A DNA stretch of 64,000 bases from Telopea speciosissima (Eukaryota > Streptophyta > Magnoliopsida > Proteales > Proteaceae). Below, in pieces: positions 46,102-55,914 of the stretch. Numbering within the stretch: the stretch's first letter is position 1; each line of letters begins with the position of its first letter. Under the pieces are notes generated by a model. That model had not been told where the DNA came from, searched no databases, and was given only the letters and a program-made list of their open reading frames with translations. Location of the stretch: contig NC_057919.1 of assembly GCF_018873765.1 (NCBI RefSeq), forward strand, positions 69,186,984-69,250,983, read 5' to 3'. A program made the translations under genes and the position numbers.

Positions 46102-46573
46102 CTATGCCTGAAATTGCATTGATTGTAGCAAACAGATTGCTACAAAATTAGCTGGTGAGTCTTTCTTAACCATTTTATTGATTGCTTTAGCTATTGCCTT
46201 TAAAGGACTAGCTACCTTATCAGCTCCCCCCTTTTTTATTCTTCGCTTTGCCACTTGTGGCATCTGAACGTGGCCTACGACCACTACGATTGCTACTTCC
46301 CACTGGAATTCCACTGGCATTTAGTTGGGCTTGACCGTCTTCATAAACATCAAAGTCCATGTTGTCTAAACCATCAATTGGCACAGAATCAATATTATCA
46401 TCATGAAGTGAATCAAATGGGTGAAAAGAACCACGCCGTGTCGCAATCTCATTCCCCATCCAAACTGCAACATCCAAATGCCGTTGAAGCACTCTATGCT
46501 CTCTCCAAAATTTTTCTTTCTTTCTCGGCCAAGAGACAATTGGGAGATAATGTTAATATAATATAATACAGTA
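46102..46573 (-). pseudogene. Harbinger second ORF (MYB/SANT-like type), C-terminal remnant with frameshift
   Basis: Minus-strand frame 1 (to about 46220) reads KKEKFWREHRVLQRHLDVAV, MGNEIATRRGSF, a D-rich stretch and a basic SNRSGRRPRSDATS segment. It then hits a stop. Frame 2 continues with ADKVASPLKAIAKAINKM and ends at 46102. The switch falls in a run of six C and six T at 46226-46237, a classic single-base indel site. Composition and position fit the C-terminal half of the MYB/SANT-like protein that accompanies PIF/Harbinger transposases. The N-terminal DNA-binding domain is not visible in the 160 bases before the transposase, so it is lost or in an unrecognised exon. Confidence 0.55.
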
Positions 46574-46733
46574 GATTATGACCTCTGAATCATGCATAGG
46601 AAAATATCCAAAACATGTTCAAATGATTAAAACTTAATTACAACCAAATTAGAATATATGAAAATGTCCAAAACATGTTCAAATGTTTAAAATTAAGATT
46701 ACATCATTAAAAAAAAAAACCCCATGAAATAGT

Positions 46734-48008
46734 TCAATCGTCAACATCTGTCATATAATCATCATCATCATCATCTCTTGCATTCCAACCAGCCCACATG
46801 TTGTCCGCCAATTTCTCTCGATATTCATCCCAATGATCATCACCAACAACAACCCCTTCATCATCAATGGGAACAATATCATCATCATCATCTTCTTCCT
46901 CATCTGTTTCATCATTGCTGCTAGAAGATTTATCATCGCTGCTCTCGTTTTCTAAAAACTCTTCTTCTTCAAGAGTATTTTGAGTAAGAATATGATTATG
47001 AAGAAGAACACATGCTACTACAATCATTGTTTGCGTCTTAAAAGGATATTCTGCCTGATTTTTCAATATCTTGAATCGTGACTTTAGTAGAGAAAAGGCA
47101 TGTTCAATTATATTGCATAGCGAAGAATGACGCAAGTTAAACAATTCCTTTTTATCAGTTGGATGCATATTAGAGTTTTGCCACTCTTTCAGATGATACC
47201 GAACATTACGGTATGGCCTCAGGAACCCCCTCTGATTTGCAAACCCAGCATCAACAAGATAGTATTTATCTGGAGGGACCACCATCTTTGTTTCTCCATT
47301 TCTGCGAAGGGCTTCATATAATACTCTAGAATCTGATGCTGATCCTTCCCAACCAGATAATATGTAAGTAAACCTCGTGTCAAAATCACAGGCAACTAAT
47401 ATATTCTGAGATATATTTCCCTTCCTATCGTAAAATGTCTTATGTTTATCTACCGAAACCCACGTTGGGACATGTGAACCATCAATGGCGCCAATGCAAT
47501 CCTTGAAGAATGGGTAGAACCTTCTACTACCTGATATTCGATCATGAATTCTTCTAGTTGGAGGCTTCAATAAAATTGGAGCCAATTTAATTGTTGCACC
47601 CAGCACAATATTGAAGTATCGACTGATAGTCTCGCCTGAATGGCCTAAATCATGTAGAACCTTACGGTTCTTAAGGTTGTGGCCAATTGTTTGTAAAAAA
47701 ATTACCAGCTGCTCCTCCACTTGCATTGATCTGCTATCTTGTAGAAGGCCCCTCTCTCGCATCATTTTACTTAAACTAAAAAATGCTCTTCTGCTCATTC
47801 TTGTAATGTTTCGACATGTGGTGTCACATACCCCTATGATTCTTTGTGTCTCAAGATAGCCACGGTTTCGCTCATCACGATATGATTGTCTAACCAAATA
47901 CGTTCTTTTATAATACTCCGCTCCTAGAACAGCAGCAACAGTTGCTAATACAATTATTTTTTTCTTGCGCTCTTGGTAGGCCTCATCAGTCTCATGTACA
48001 GTATCCAT
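46734..48008 (-). CDS. PIF/Harbinger DDE transposase, intact
   Basis: Single-exon frame of 424 residues from ATG 48008. Motifs in order: a helix-turn-helix-like segment LGHSGETISRYFN (about 121-133); GAIDGSHV with catalytic Asp 176; ACDFDTRFTYILSGWEGSAS, the Harbinger signature; VDAGFANQRGFL with catalytic Asp 253; and NIIEHAFSLLKSRFKIL with catalytic Glu 302. All three acidic residues of the DDE_Tnp_4 fold are present, with no stop or shift. The last 80 residues are a strongly acidic Ser/Asp/Glu tail. Harbinger transposases need a MYB-like partner for nuclear import and DNA binding; here that partner ORF is damaged, so mobility would depend on help in trans. Confidence 0.92.
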   Translation of the reverse strand: MDTVHETDEAYQERKKKIIVLATVAAVLGAEYYKRTYLVRQSYRDERNRGYLETQRIIGVCDTTCRNITRMSRRAFFSLSKMMRERGLLQDSRSMQVEEQLVIFLQTIGHNLKNRKVLHDLGHSGETISRYFNIVLGATIKLAPILLKPPTRRIHDRISGSRRFYPFFKDCIGAIDGSHVPTWVSVDKHKTFYDRKGNISQNILVACDFDTRFTYILSGWEGSASDSRVLYEALRRNGETKMVVPPDKYYLVDAGFANQRGFLRPYRNVRYHLKEWQNSNMHPTDKKELFNLRHSSLCNIIEHAFSLLKSRFKILKNQAEYPFKTQTMIVVACVLLHNHILTQNTLEEEEFLENESSDDKSSSSNDETDEEEDDDDDIVPIDDEGVVVGDDHWDEYREKLADNMWAGWNARDDDDDDYMTDVDD

Positions 48009-50066
48009 GTAATATGTATATCTACAAATAAAAATGTAAAGACACTAGAACTCAGAACTATCCTCATGCAAAACTCACTGTTTGCATTAGAACTCCTATA
48101 GGTGGATGTACTTCATATTGGACTGATTGGAGGATGATAAGAGAACAAAAATATACATGCAAATTCAATAAAATTGCAACCCAATCATAAGGCTGTTCAA
48201 TACACAATGTTTCCACAGAGTTTTGACTTTAAATATGGTTTATATTCACCCAAGTTACAACATGAATTGCAATTTCAGTACACCACACTGAATTGATCTT
48301 AGATATGCATATGGTTTCTTAAGCATCAAACTATTCAAATAAGAAATAAAAGAGTTGAAAATTACAGCAGAACCATTTAGGAATGGACCTCTCATGAGCA
48401 ATACAATTGCATATGAACAAGCATTTAAGAATGAACAAGTACATAATTATGAGAGGTTGATGGGTTTTAAACACCATAGCACAAGCCTCAGCTGCCATTT
48501 ATTTCTAAGGCTACATCTAAGATGCAAGGAGGAAGGAGCATAGGACTCCTCCCCCCACCCCTCCCTCCCAATCTCCCTTATTCTAGGTGTCTAAAGGCTG
48601 AAAATAAATCTGATAATATGACGCAGACCAATGCTGCACAACCATATGTAAGATTCCAACCACGAAAAACATGACGTGATCATAAATGATGGCTGGAGGC
48701 AACAGAGTACCAATTTTGATGATGCATTAATAGTAGTTAAAATTTCGTCTGCATCATTGATTTAAAAGTGCCAGAAACAAGCCAATGAAGCAATGATTTG
48801 GAAGGGGATGCTGCAGCTAGCCAAACCATATTTAGTCTGGAAAATGTATTAAAACAATTGAACAATTCTGGAAAATGGAAATCCTAATATTTAATCTTCA
48901 GTTTTCTCCTATAAAGTGATGCCTCTCTTTCTCTGATGTTCGGTTTTCTCCTAGAAATCCTTCATTCTTCGGTTTTTTTTTTTTTTCTTTCCCATTCTTG
49001 TGTTTCACAGAATAAATCATGAAACACCATTACTCTATCTTGGGTAGTATCTATTTTAGTAAGGTTATTTTCATGGACTGATGAAGTTAGTATAAAACGA
49101 AGGATGCTGGCAATAACATGTTGAGATTAAGAATAAATAAATTGAATACAAAAAATTTCATGAGAGTTCTCTGAGTTTCATCTAATGACCCCCAAGCATG
49201 AGGTACCGAAAACCATTACAATGTATAATCCCCAACATAAAATCCAATCCAACATTAACTACCGAAAAACATTACAATCAGCAAAACCACAAAATACTCA
49301 ACATAAAATTCAGAAAATCATTAAGAATAGATGAAATTTGTGAGATTTATGAAATCTAGGGTTCAACCATGAGAGAAGAACGAAGGGAAAAATGGATTTT
49401 TTGTGCAGATTTCGAGTCAATAATGGCAACAAAACTCGCAACCTTCTGTTCATCGTTGAACCCTAAAAATTTTGTGGACCAAGGAACAGGGTTAGGGAGA
49501 AGACGGGCGAAGAGAGAGTGAGGACCAAGGTTTCGAAGCAATACTTGGAGAGTTCAGCAAGTCGATCGAGTAGCAGAGAGTTCAAAAAGTTGATTGAGTA
49601 GCAGAGATTAGCCTGGGCTTTGAGTTCCATTGAAGAAGATCTTCCCAGAGAGAGCGAGACAGAGAGAGACGGACACAGAGAGATACAGAGAGTGAGAGCA
49701 AGAGAGAGGAAGGAAGTACCTGCTCAGGTCTTGCTTGCAAATCTTCGAACGATTGCTCTTCAGGTCTTCGCTTGCAGAGATCTTCGAACAGTAGATTTTT
49801 AGGTTTCAAGAACAATCGATTTTTTACCCGATAATTTCTGCATCTTCAAATACATGACTTTTTATACCCTGCCCCTGTAAGTTGTGCATCTTTAGATTTC
49901 ATCTATTGAGGTGGAATCTCAAGATTCTAATTTTTACACTAAAATGATACATCTCAAGATTTTGTGTATCTCCGGCAAATCTATTTTTTCAACCAAACTG
50001 GAAAAAAATTTGAGATTCATACATCTGCGGATATAACACCTACAGATTTATGCAACCAAACGCACT
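48009..50066. other. 5' region of the Harbinger transposase gene
   Basis: Leader and possible promoter of the transposase on the minus strand; a GA-rich segment at 49645-49712 is the main compositional feature. Open frames here lack domains. Confidence 0.4.
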
Positions 50067-50083
50067 CTTAGATTTTCAAATCC

Positions 50084-50625
50084 TTAAGATTTTCAAAATC
50101 CAGCTCATCGTCTTCTTCCTCTGCTATCTGTGGCTCTGCTTCCTCCCTCTCCATGAACCTTTGGAACTTCAAATCGTTGTGGTTTTCTAACATAAGCCCT
50201 AACCCTTTCTCTCCCTCTCTCTTACCAAACCCTCTCCCCTCACCGCTCCTCTCAGCTCTCACGGCGACGGTACTGTGTGCTCGCAGGCGACGGCGAGGGC
50301 TACGCCGATGGTACACAACCTACTTCCTCTCTCATCTACTCACCCTGAACCTTCGTCATTGCATCTTTCGACTCAGGTGAAAAAACAGCCTCAAATCCGC
50401 CTAGTAGGATGATCGGAATCTAAAGTTGCAGCAGAGTCGGCGGGTTTGATGGTGGGAGAGAATGGGTTTGATGATTGTGAGATAAAGAAAATGAGAAAAA
50501 AAAAGAAACAAAAAAGAAAAGAAAGAAGACATTAGTAGAAGAAGAAGTGCATCAGTCGTTCATCCATTTTTGTTGTTGACATTCCTTTTTCCCAAAATGG
50601 GTGCTCCTCCCTTGTGGACACCAGG
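50084..50625. repeat. Inner half of left arm of element B
   Basis: Inverted copy of 51670-52250. On the minus strand it contains an open segment beginning MLENHNDLKFQRFMEREE followed by an acidic run. The right arm has the same protein segment with changes, so the arms may carry a captured exon. Confidence 0.7.
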
Positions 50626-51669
50626 AACTTGATCAGGGATTAATAAATGAATCATATTGGAAAGATGTAGTCCATTTATCAAATTTATATTTACTTGATT
50701 AAGTTCTATCGACTTGAAAACTTACAGGTTGCCACCTCTTCAATTCATATCAGAATCCTATTTGCAAATGGTGATGTGCAATTAATCCAACCATTAGAAA
50801 AATAAGAAATGGTTTGAGTTGGCCACATAAAACAAGGAGAATCTCATATTGGACTTTAGATCAAGGAGGAAGGCATAATACTGCCGGCAAGTTGCAGTTA
50901 GATTTCAGTAAAACTTATGATCTGTAGCTTCATTGTCAGGAAAGCTTAAAATCATACAAACAGAGCACTTTAAAACAATTTAATTAGGGAAAGCAAGAAT
51001 TCAAGCAACATCTCCCAACCTCATAATCATTTTCAAAGCCTAAAACCTATTCACCCACTTATGATTCTTCTTCATAACCTTTCCCAGCCTTAAGAAAAGG
51101 TCCCTGAATAACAGATCATTTTCCAAAGAAATGGCTACATTTACACCAACAGCTTTTCAAGCCTTATTTATCATAAATTGCATGCATCCACAAGAGCTCT
51201 TCTGATATACCCAATACGAATCATAATGGCAAAAACAATGGCGATTTAACTATTCTGAAAGAATGAGATGTTGGTGATAACAACATCTCTTAAAATGTTA
51301 AAACTGCAATATCTTTCTGTCCTAAAGCAACTTCTATACCCTACCCTACTGGATACTAAAAGTCCAACTAAACCAAACCAACAATAATTCCTTTTGGCAT
51401 CCCATTGACTGAACCATGTTTTCCTTGATCCCTACGTCTGATTGATCATCATCCATCACAGAAACAATCACAAAAACTTTTAGTATAAAGCTTGGTTGAG
51501 TTGAGCCATTAGTTTCACCAAAAAAAAAGTTGAGCCATTAGAATGAGATAGAAGCATAAACCAAAGAGCGAGGAATATGTTAATAGCACTTGAAATCTTG
51601 TGGAGTTCACAAGCAACTGATTTTAAATACATTTAAGGTACGAACAAAATATTACAAATTACATAGGAA
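50626..51669. other. Central unique segment of element B
   Basis: About 1 kb between the two arms. AT-rich, no long frame and no transposase motif. Confidence 0.5.
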
Positions 51670-52099
51670 TTTTAACAGGGGAGGGGAGAGCACCCATTTC
51701 GGGAAAAAGGAATTTTAACAACAAAAATGGAAGCCGAGACAATGTTGCCGGCCATGGACGAACGACTGCTGCACTTCTTCTTCTACTTCTTCTACTAATC
51801 TCTCCTTTCTTTTTTTTCTTTTTTTTCTCATTTCCTTTCATCTCACGATCATCAAACCCATTCTCTCCCACCAACAAACCCGCCGGCTCTGCTGCAACTT
51901 CAAATTCCGATGATCCTACCAGGCGGATTTGAGGCCGTTTCTTCACCTGAATCGAAAGATGCAACGACGAAGGTGCAGGGTGAGTAGATGAGAGCAGCAG
52001 CAAGTCGTATACCGTCGTCGTCGCCCTCGCCGTCGCCTGCGAACACATACTACCGGCGCCGTGAGAGCTGAGAGGAGCGGTGAGGGGAAGGGTTTGGTA

Positions 52100-52133
<34 letters not shown>

Positions 52134-52551
52134 AGGGCTTATGTTAGAAAATCAAAACGACTCGAAGTTCCAAAGGTTCACGGAGGGGGAGGAAGTAGAT
52201 CCACAGAGAGGAGAGGAAGAAGACGATGAGCTGGGTTTTGAAACTCTTAGGGTTTTGTTAGTGCAAACCGAACTGGGCCAGGTCAGTTTTGGTTTGTCTG
52301 ACCGGTCCAGCTTGGGTTGCCTCTCAAGGGGATTTTGGGATTGGAGGGGTAAAAATGAAATTAAAATAAATTAAAGATAATTTGGGGTTTTAGATAAAGC
52401 GGACCTGTCCACATCATCAATTAATGGTAGTTTTTAACTGTTTGGGTACGGTTGATAGTAATTTTATAAAGTAAAAAAGCGCGAAGATATTTTTCAAAAC
52501 TTGGGTATTGGATTTAGAAGGCAAACTTAGAGGGAGGGGGATGATATTTTT
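51670..52551. repeat. Right arm of element B
   Basis: Uninterrupted arm. + strand frame from 52141 starts MLENQNDSKFQRFTEGEE, paralogous to the left-arm segment; (GA)n at 52101-52126 is longer than in the left arm. Confidence 0.7.
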
Positions 52552-52742
52552 TGTTTTCATTAATGATTTTTGTTAAATAGGTAAAAATAAAAAATACACA
52601 TGATACCAAAGAGAGCCTAACACCTCTCATTTTTTGGTTTCTCTCGGCTCTTCCCCTTTTCTTTTTGATAGTCTCCATCTTCCCTGGAGAAATGAAGCTC
52701 AAACCCTAGGCGAAGGACTCCATCTTCCCATTTGAACGACGA

Positions 52743-52772
52743 ATGGCGACCGACAACGATGAGGCTAACCAG
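52743..52772 (+). CDS. Orphan first-exon candidate (ten residues)
   Basis: ATG reading MATDNDEANQ, followed directly by the donor GTAAGC, and preceded by a pyrimidine-rich leader as in plant 5' UTRs. The frame also runs on unspliced to 53045, but the end of that frame lies in a MITE. No continuing exon was found before the UTP14 gene, which is on the other strand. The gene may have lost its body. Element A sits about 125 bases upstream. Confidence 0.25.
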
Positions 52773-53004
52773 GTAAGCTCTTCTCCTTTTCTCTCTCTTT
52801 CTCATTTTCGTTCTAAAACCCTAACAAATGGATTTTGTTTTTGGTACAATATGCATGTCTTGAAGCCTAAATACTCACCCAAGAGGCTAGAGGATTCACT
52901 CAGTAAACTGCAGAAGGGAGTGTACGATAGAACAATTTTTACACTTATGAGGGCAACAAGGTCATTTCATTTGAAAAGAAAAACAAAGAGAGAGTACACG
53001 GTTT

Positions 53005-53222
53005 TGGATCGGGTATCAGTCACCTTCAAAATCGATACGAATTGATCCATATTGGACAGTTTTGTCCCTGGTTTTTCTGAAAAATCGAATTTTTTATTAT
53101 TTTACCTTGATCTATACCATTTTACCAATATAATATCAGCACGACATCGGGATCAATGGCTAACGATACCCATACAAATCATCTGATACGGGTGATCTGA
53201 TATCAATACCTCAAACCATGCC
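53005..53222. mobile_element. GTTTTGGATCGGGTATC...CTCAAACCATG element
   Basis: The right end ATCAATACCTCAAACCATG matches the terminal signature of 31324-31544. The left end GGTTTTGGATCGGGTATC is its imperfect complement. Poly-G run at 53290-53308 lies just outside. Confidence 0.5.
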
Positions 53223-53512
53223 TCCCTGGCGTCTTAGAGAATCTTTTCCCAATAAATAAATGGGTGAGGATTCCCCACAACATCAATGTGGGGTGGGGGG
53301 GGGGGGGGCAATCTCCCAAACCACATAAATGGCAGCATAGATAATGGTATCACACACATGGAGATGGAGCCCATAGGTTGAGACAAGTGAGAAAAAAAAC
53401 TCATGTAAAAGGACTGTAATACACTGGCATTGTGAGGAATTTTTTTCTAAATAAAAATACATTCAATAAAATGAGATAGACATAGACCCATGAAAAGGGT
53501 GTGACCCCAGGG

Positions 53513-53670
53513 AAAATTATCTCATCAGGTTCTTTGCCCGGTATACTTCCCTAGTGCCTCTAATAAGAGAGGGTGAACTCCACCCGGGCAAGGGGTAAGG
53601 TGATCATTTCTGCCCCCTATGAGAGGAACCGAACAAATTGTACCAGGCAGGGACCTGAGGATAAAGATCC
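53513..53670. mobile_element. MITE, AATTATCTC...GATAAAGATCC family, copy 5
   Basis: Begins AAAATTATCTCATCAGG and ends CTGAGGATAAAGATCC, with GTGCCTCTAATAAGAG and a GTGATCATTTCTGCCCCC block as in copy 1. More diverged than the others. Confidence 0.6.
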
Positions 53671-53810
53671 GTGACCCCAACAGTTTGTAATACCATACGG
53701 TGATGCCAACACATTTTCCTAGATGTGTATACAAATGTTTCAATTTCAGAGCAGGTACTATCTGATCCATTTAGATCTAATTATAAAAATATGAATACAT
53801 AATAACTTTA

Positions 53811-53968
53811 GGGGGAAGTTTTCATACACGGCCCTGTAAGTATGCACGGTCATGTCCCCTCTCACAAAGAGTTGGAAAAGTCATAAACCCCAACCCATTA
53901 ATTAATGCCTTGAAACTTCCACCCTCTCACATACACGGCTTACACAGCCATATATGAAAACTTTCCCC
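53811..53968. mobile_element. MITE with GGGGAAGTTTTCATACAC ends, copy 2, 9-bp target duplication
   Basis: Termini GGGGGAAGTTTTCATACACG and ATATATGAAAACTTTCCCC. The flanks ATAACTTTA at 53802-53810 and 53969-53977 are identical, which fits a Mutator-type element. Near-identical in the middle to 30210-30350. Confidence 0.8.
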
Positions 53969-54173
53969 ATAACTTTATAAATTATGTTTTACAATACTAA
54001 AATACCCTTATACAAGACATTAAATAAGAAAAAAAAAAGATTCATGTAAACATCTATATAATTTCAGATGACACTTCAACACCAACCCTAATGAGGTATC
54101 AATTCAGATAATGAGAACCAAACACCACTTTCTAGATGTGCAACTCCACTCTCCAATCTCCACTAGGGATATA

Positions 54174-54344
54174 AATAGATAATCGAAGAACTGTATTTGA
54201 TTCATATTTGTAATTATTTAAATGAATCTATATTCAAAAAATTACGATTCATAAACTAACATAATCCACTTAACAGATAATCGGATGGAGATACGCGGTA
54301 TGTTATATTCAATTTGAATTCGATCCATTTACATCCCTAATTAT
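54174..54344. mobile_element. TAGGGATATAAAT...TTTACATCCCTA MITE
   Basis: Same termini as the hAT-type MITE at 25211-25456 but with a different AT-rich middle; target duplication not clear. Confidence 0.55.
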
Positions 54345-54509
54345 GGGGACTGGGATGGGGATATGTGCAAGATTAAGCACACCTGAGGATTTTTATTCGA
54401 TTTATAAGTACCATACAACAATTCAATTGGGATCTGAATTTTGTCGACATGTTCAAATTAGCTTCTATCTATCATCAAAATTTTAAGGGAAAATCCAACA
54501 TCCCTACGT

Positions 54510-54630
54510 ACAGCAAACCTAAAAAAAGAAACTTTTGTAATCATGTTGGATAATGACTATAACAGTTTCCTCTTTTAGATTTGAAAATTTTCACTTCCCT
54601 CCCCATTAATTTCCTTTGAAACCAAAGAGA
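54510..54630. mobile_element. Right-end fragment of the GTTTGGTTGCAA MITE family
   Basis: ACTTTTGTAATCATGTTGGA through AAATTTTCACTTCCCTCCCC and TTCCTTTGAAACCAAAG parallels the right half of 22575-22918. The left half is absent. Confidence 0.5.
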
Positions 54631-54803
54631 GTCATTAATGAGAATTGCATAAAAAAAATCCCACACATATGACACAAATGTTTGACATTAAGTCACCAAA
54701 TTCAATTGTTTACCCTTTCACCTATCCTATACCCTCCAATGCACCCTCTAGTTTGTCCCACAGTTTTCAATTCCTAATTTTACCACTTGCCAAATTTCGA
54801 TCA

Positions 54804-54995
54804 TGGTTTAAGGAATCAATATCGGATCAGCAAGATCGGTGGAGTCAGACCGATATTGATTCCTGACCAATCCCCGAACAGATAAAAATGTAAAAAAATT
54901 AATAATTTTTTCAAAGGAAACAAGGATAAATCTGTCCAATCCGGACTGATTCAGATCGGTATCAACCGAGACAGATTACTAAACCCTGATTTCTA
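54804..54995. mobile_element. ATGGTTTAAGGAATCAATATCGG element
   Basis: Begins ATGGTTTAAGGAATCAATATC, ends GAGACAGATTACTAAACCCT, with GATCGGT blocks; a relative of 31324-31544 and 53005-53222. Confidence 0.5.
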
Positions 54996-55914
54996 TTGAT
55001 CCAAAAATTGACATAAGCAAAATTCCTTAGGATCTATCCATTCACAAAACTACAACCTATCCAAACTGTCACCACACAAAACTGCGTCCATCCATGGGTT
55101 CCTTGGTGAGGTGGCCATAAGCCAAAATCGACCTATATATAACTCCAATTTCTAACCAAATTTATGAAAATGCATTAATTTTATTCTTCATACACTTCCA
55201 ATATTTGTTTGGGGAGAAAACAACAATGCTGTCCATCCCATGGATTTGGTGAGAGAATAAATGTAAACAAGCTTTGTTTAAATTTAGATTTCCCTGAAAT
55301 GGATGAAATTTCTAGTTTTCTTCCTTAAAAAATTGACTACTAAAACTGGAAATGAAAAAAGAAAAATTTAATATAATGAACACTCCAAGATAAGATGCCA
55401 AGTAGATGCATAGTACTCAATAGTAGGACTACAAATTTAAAAAATTGGCGTGTGTTGTTTCAACAATTTTAGAAGAGAAGATTTGCAAAAACTTTTTCAA
55501 TTTCTTGAAATACATAGAGTGGCTCCATGGTTAAATTATTGAGCTACAAGAATACAACCTTCTTTTCTTTTTCATACTTCTAGACTTGTTATCCATATCA
55601 TTTTTGGATTTAAAGGATAAGAATAAAGCTGAACATATTTGAACTCAGATAGCTCTTATCACATACGGCTGTAATGATTACCTGAGTGAATTGAGATGGT
55701 TAGTCATTACCTTGATCAAATTGTGATAAGCATCAACCACCAAGTATAGCAGACAAACCATCAGAAGGATTGATTTGGAGCAAAAGTGAAGGGGAAGGAC
55801 ATACTGGATACGGGCACCATCAGCAGAGCATCCTCCTTACACCTACAGTGAGCTCAATTTGAGAACGAATAGACCACATGATGATGACTTCAAGACAAAC
55901 AAGATTAGAAGCAG
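54996..55914. other. Gene-free spacer downstream of UTP14
   Basis: 3' flank of UTP14. Nothing recognisable besides AT-rich sequence. Confidence 0.45.

Larger units (their letters stand above)
41739..50067 (-). mobile_element. Level 3 of nest: PIF/Harbinger element C
   Basis: The inverted ends are GATTGCGTTTGGTTGTGTAA at left and the complement of GAGTGCGTTTGGTTGCATAA at right. The right end abuts TTA, the preferred PIF/Harbinger target; the matching left-side triplet is not clear. It carries, all on the minus strand, an intact DDE transposase (46734-48008), the broken remnant of a second ORF (46102-46573) and a two-exon GRF zinc-finger ORF (42360-44616). It sits in the left arm of element B and was itself hit by element D. 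About 6.6 kb without D. Confidence 0.78.
41363..52551. mobile_element. Level 2 of nest: long-TIR foldback element B (Mutator-like)
   Basis: Arms of roughly 0.9 kb are inverted: the left arm is 41363-41725 plus 50084-50625, the right arm 51670-52551. Shared blocks include AAGTTTTGAAAAATATCTTC, CTATCAACCGTACCC, GCTGGACCGGTCAGACAAAC, CTGGCCCAG, TGCACTAACAAAACCC and, beyond the insertion, CTAACATAAGCCCTAACCCT. The left arm is split by element C, and the sequences rejoin in register with the right arm at TTAAGATTTTCAAAA (50084). TGTTTTGAT (41354-41362) and TGTTTTCAT (52552-52560) may be a 9-bp duplication with one change. No transposase of its own. Confidence 0.7.
40517..52617. mobile_element. Level 1 of nest: Harbinger-like TIR element A, interrupted
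   Basis: The left end GGGCGTCTTTGGTATAG followed by TTTTTATTTTTTATTTTTA is inverted against the right end, TAAAAATAAAAAATACAC followed by ATACCAAAGAGAGCC. Flanks are TAA at 40514-40516 and 52618-52620, the 3-bp duplication of PIF/Harbinger elements. Own sequence is only 40517-41362 and 52561-52617; the rest is element B. A three-base flank can match by chance, so the pairing of the two ends rests mainly on the TIR match. Confidence 0.5.
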
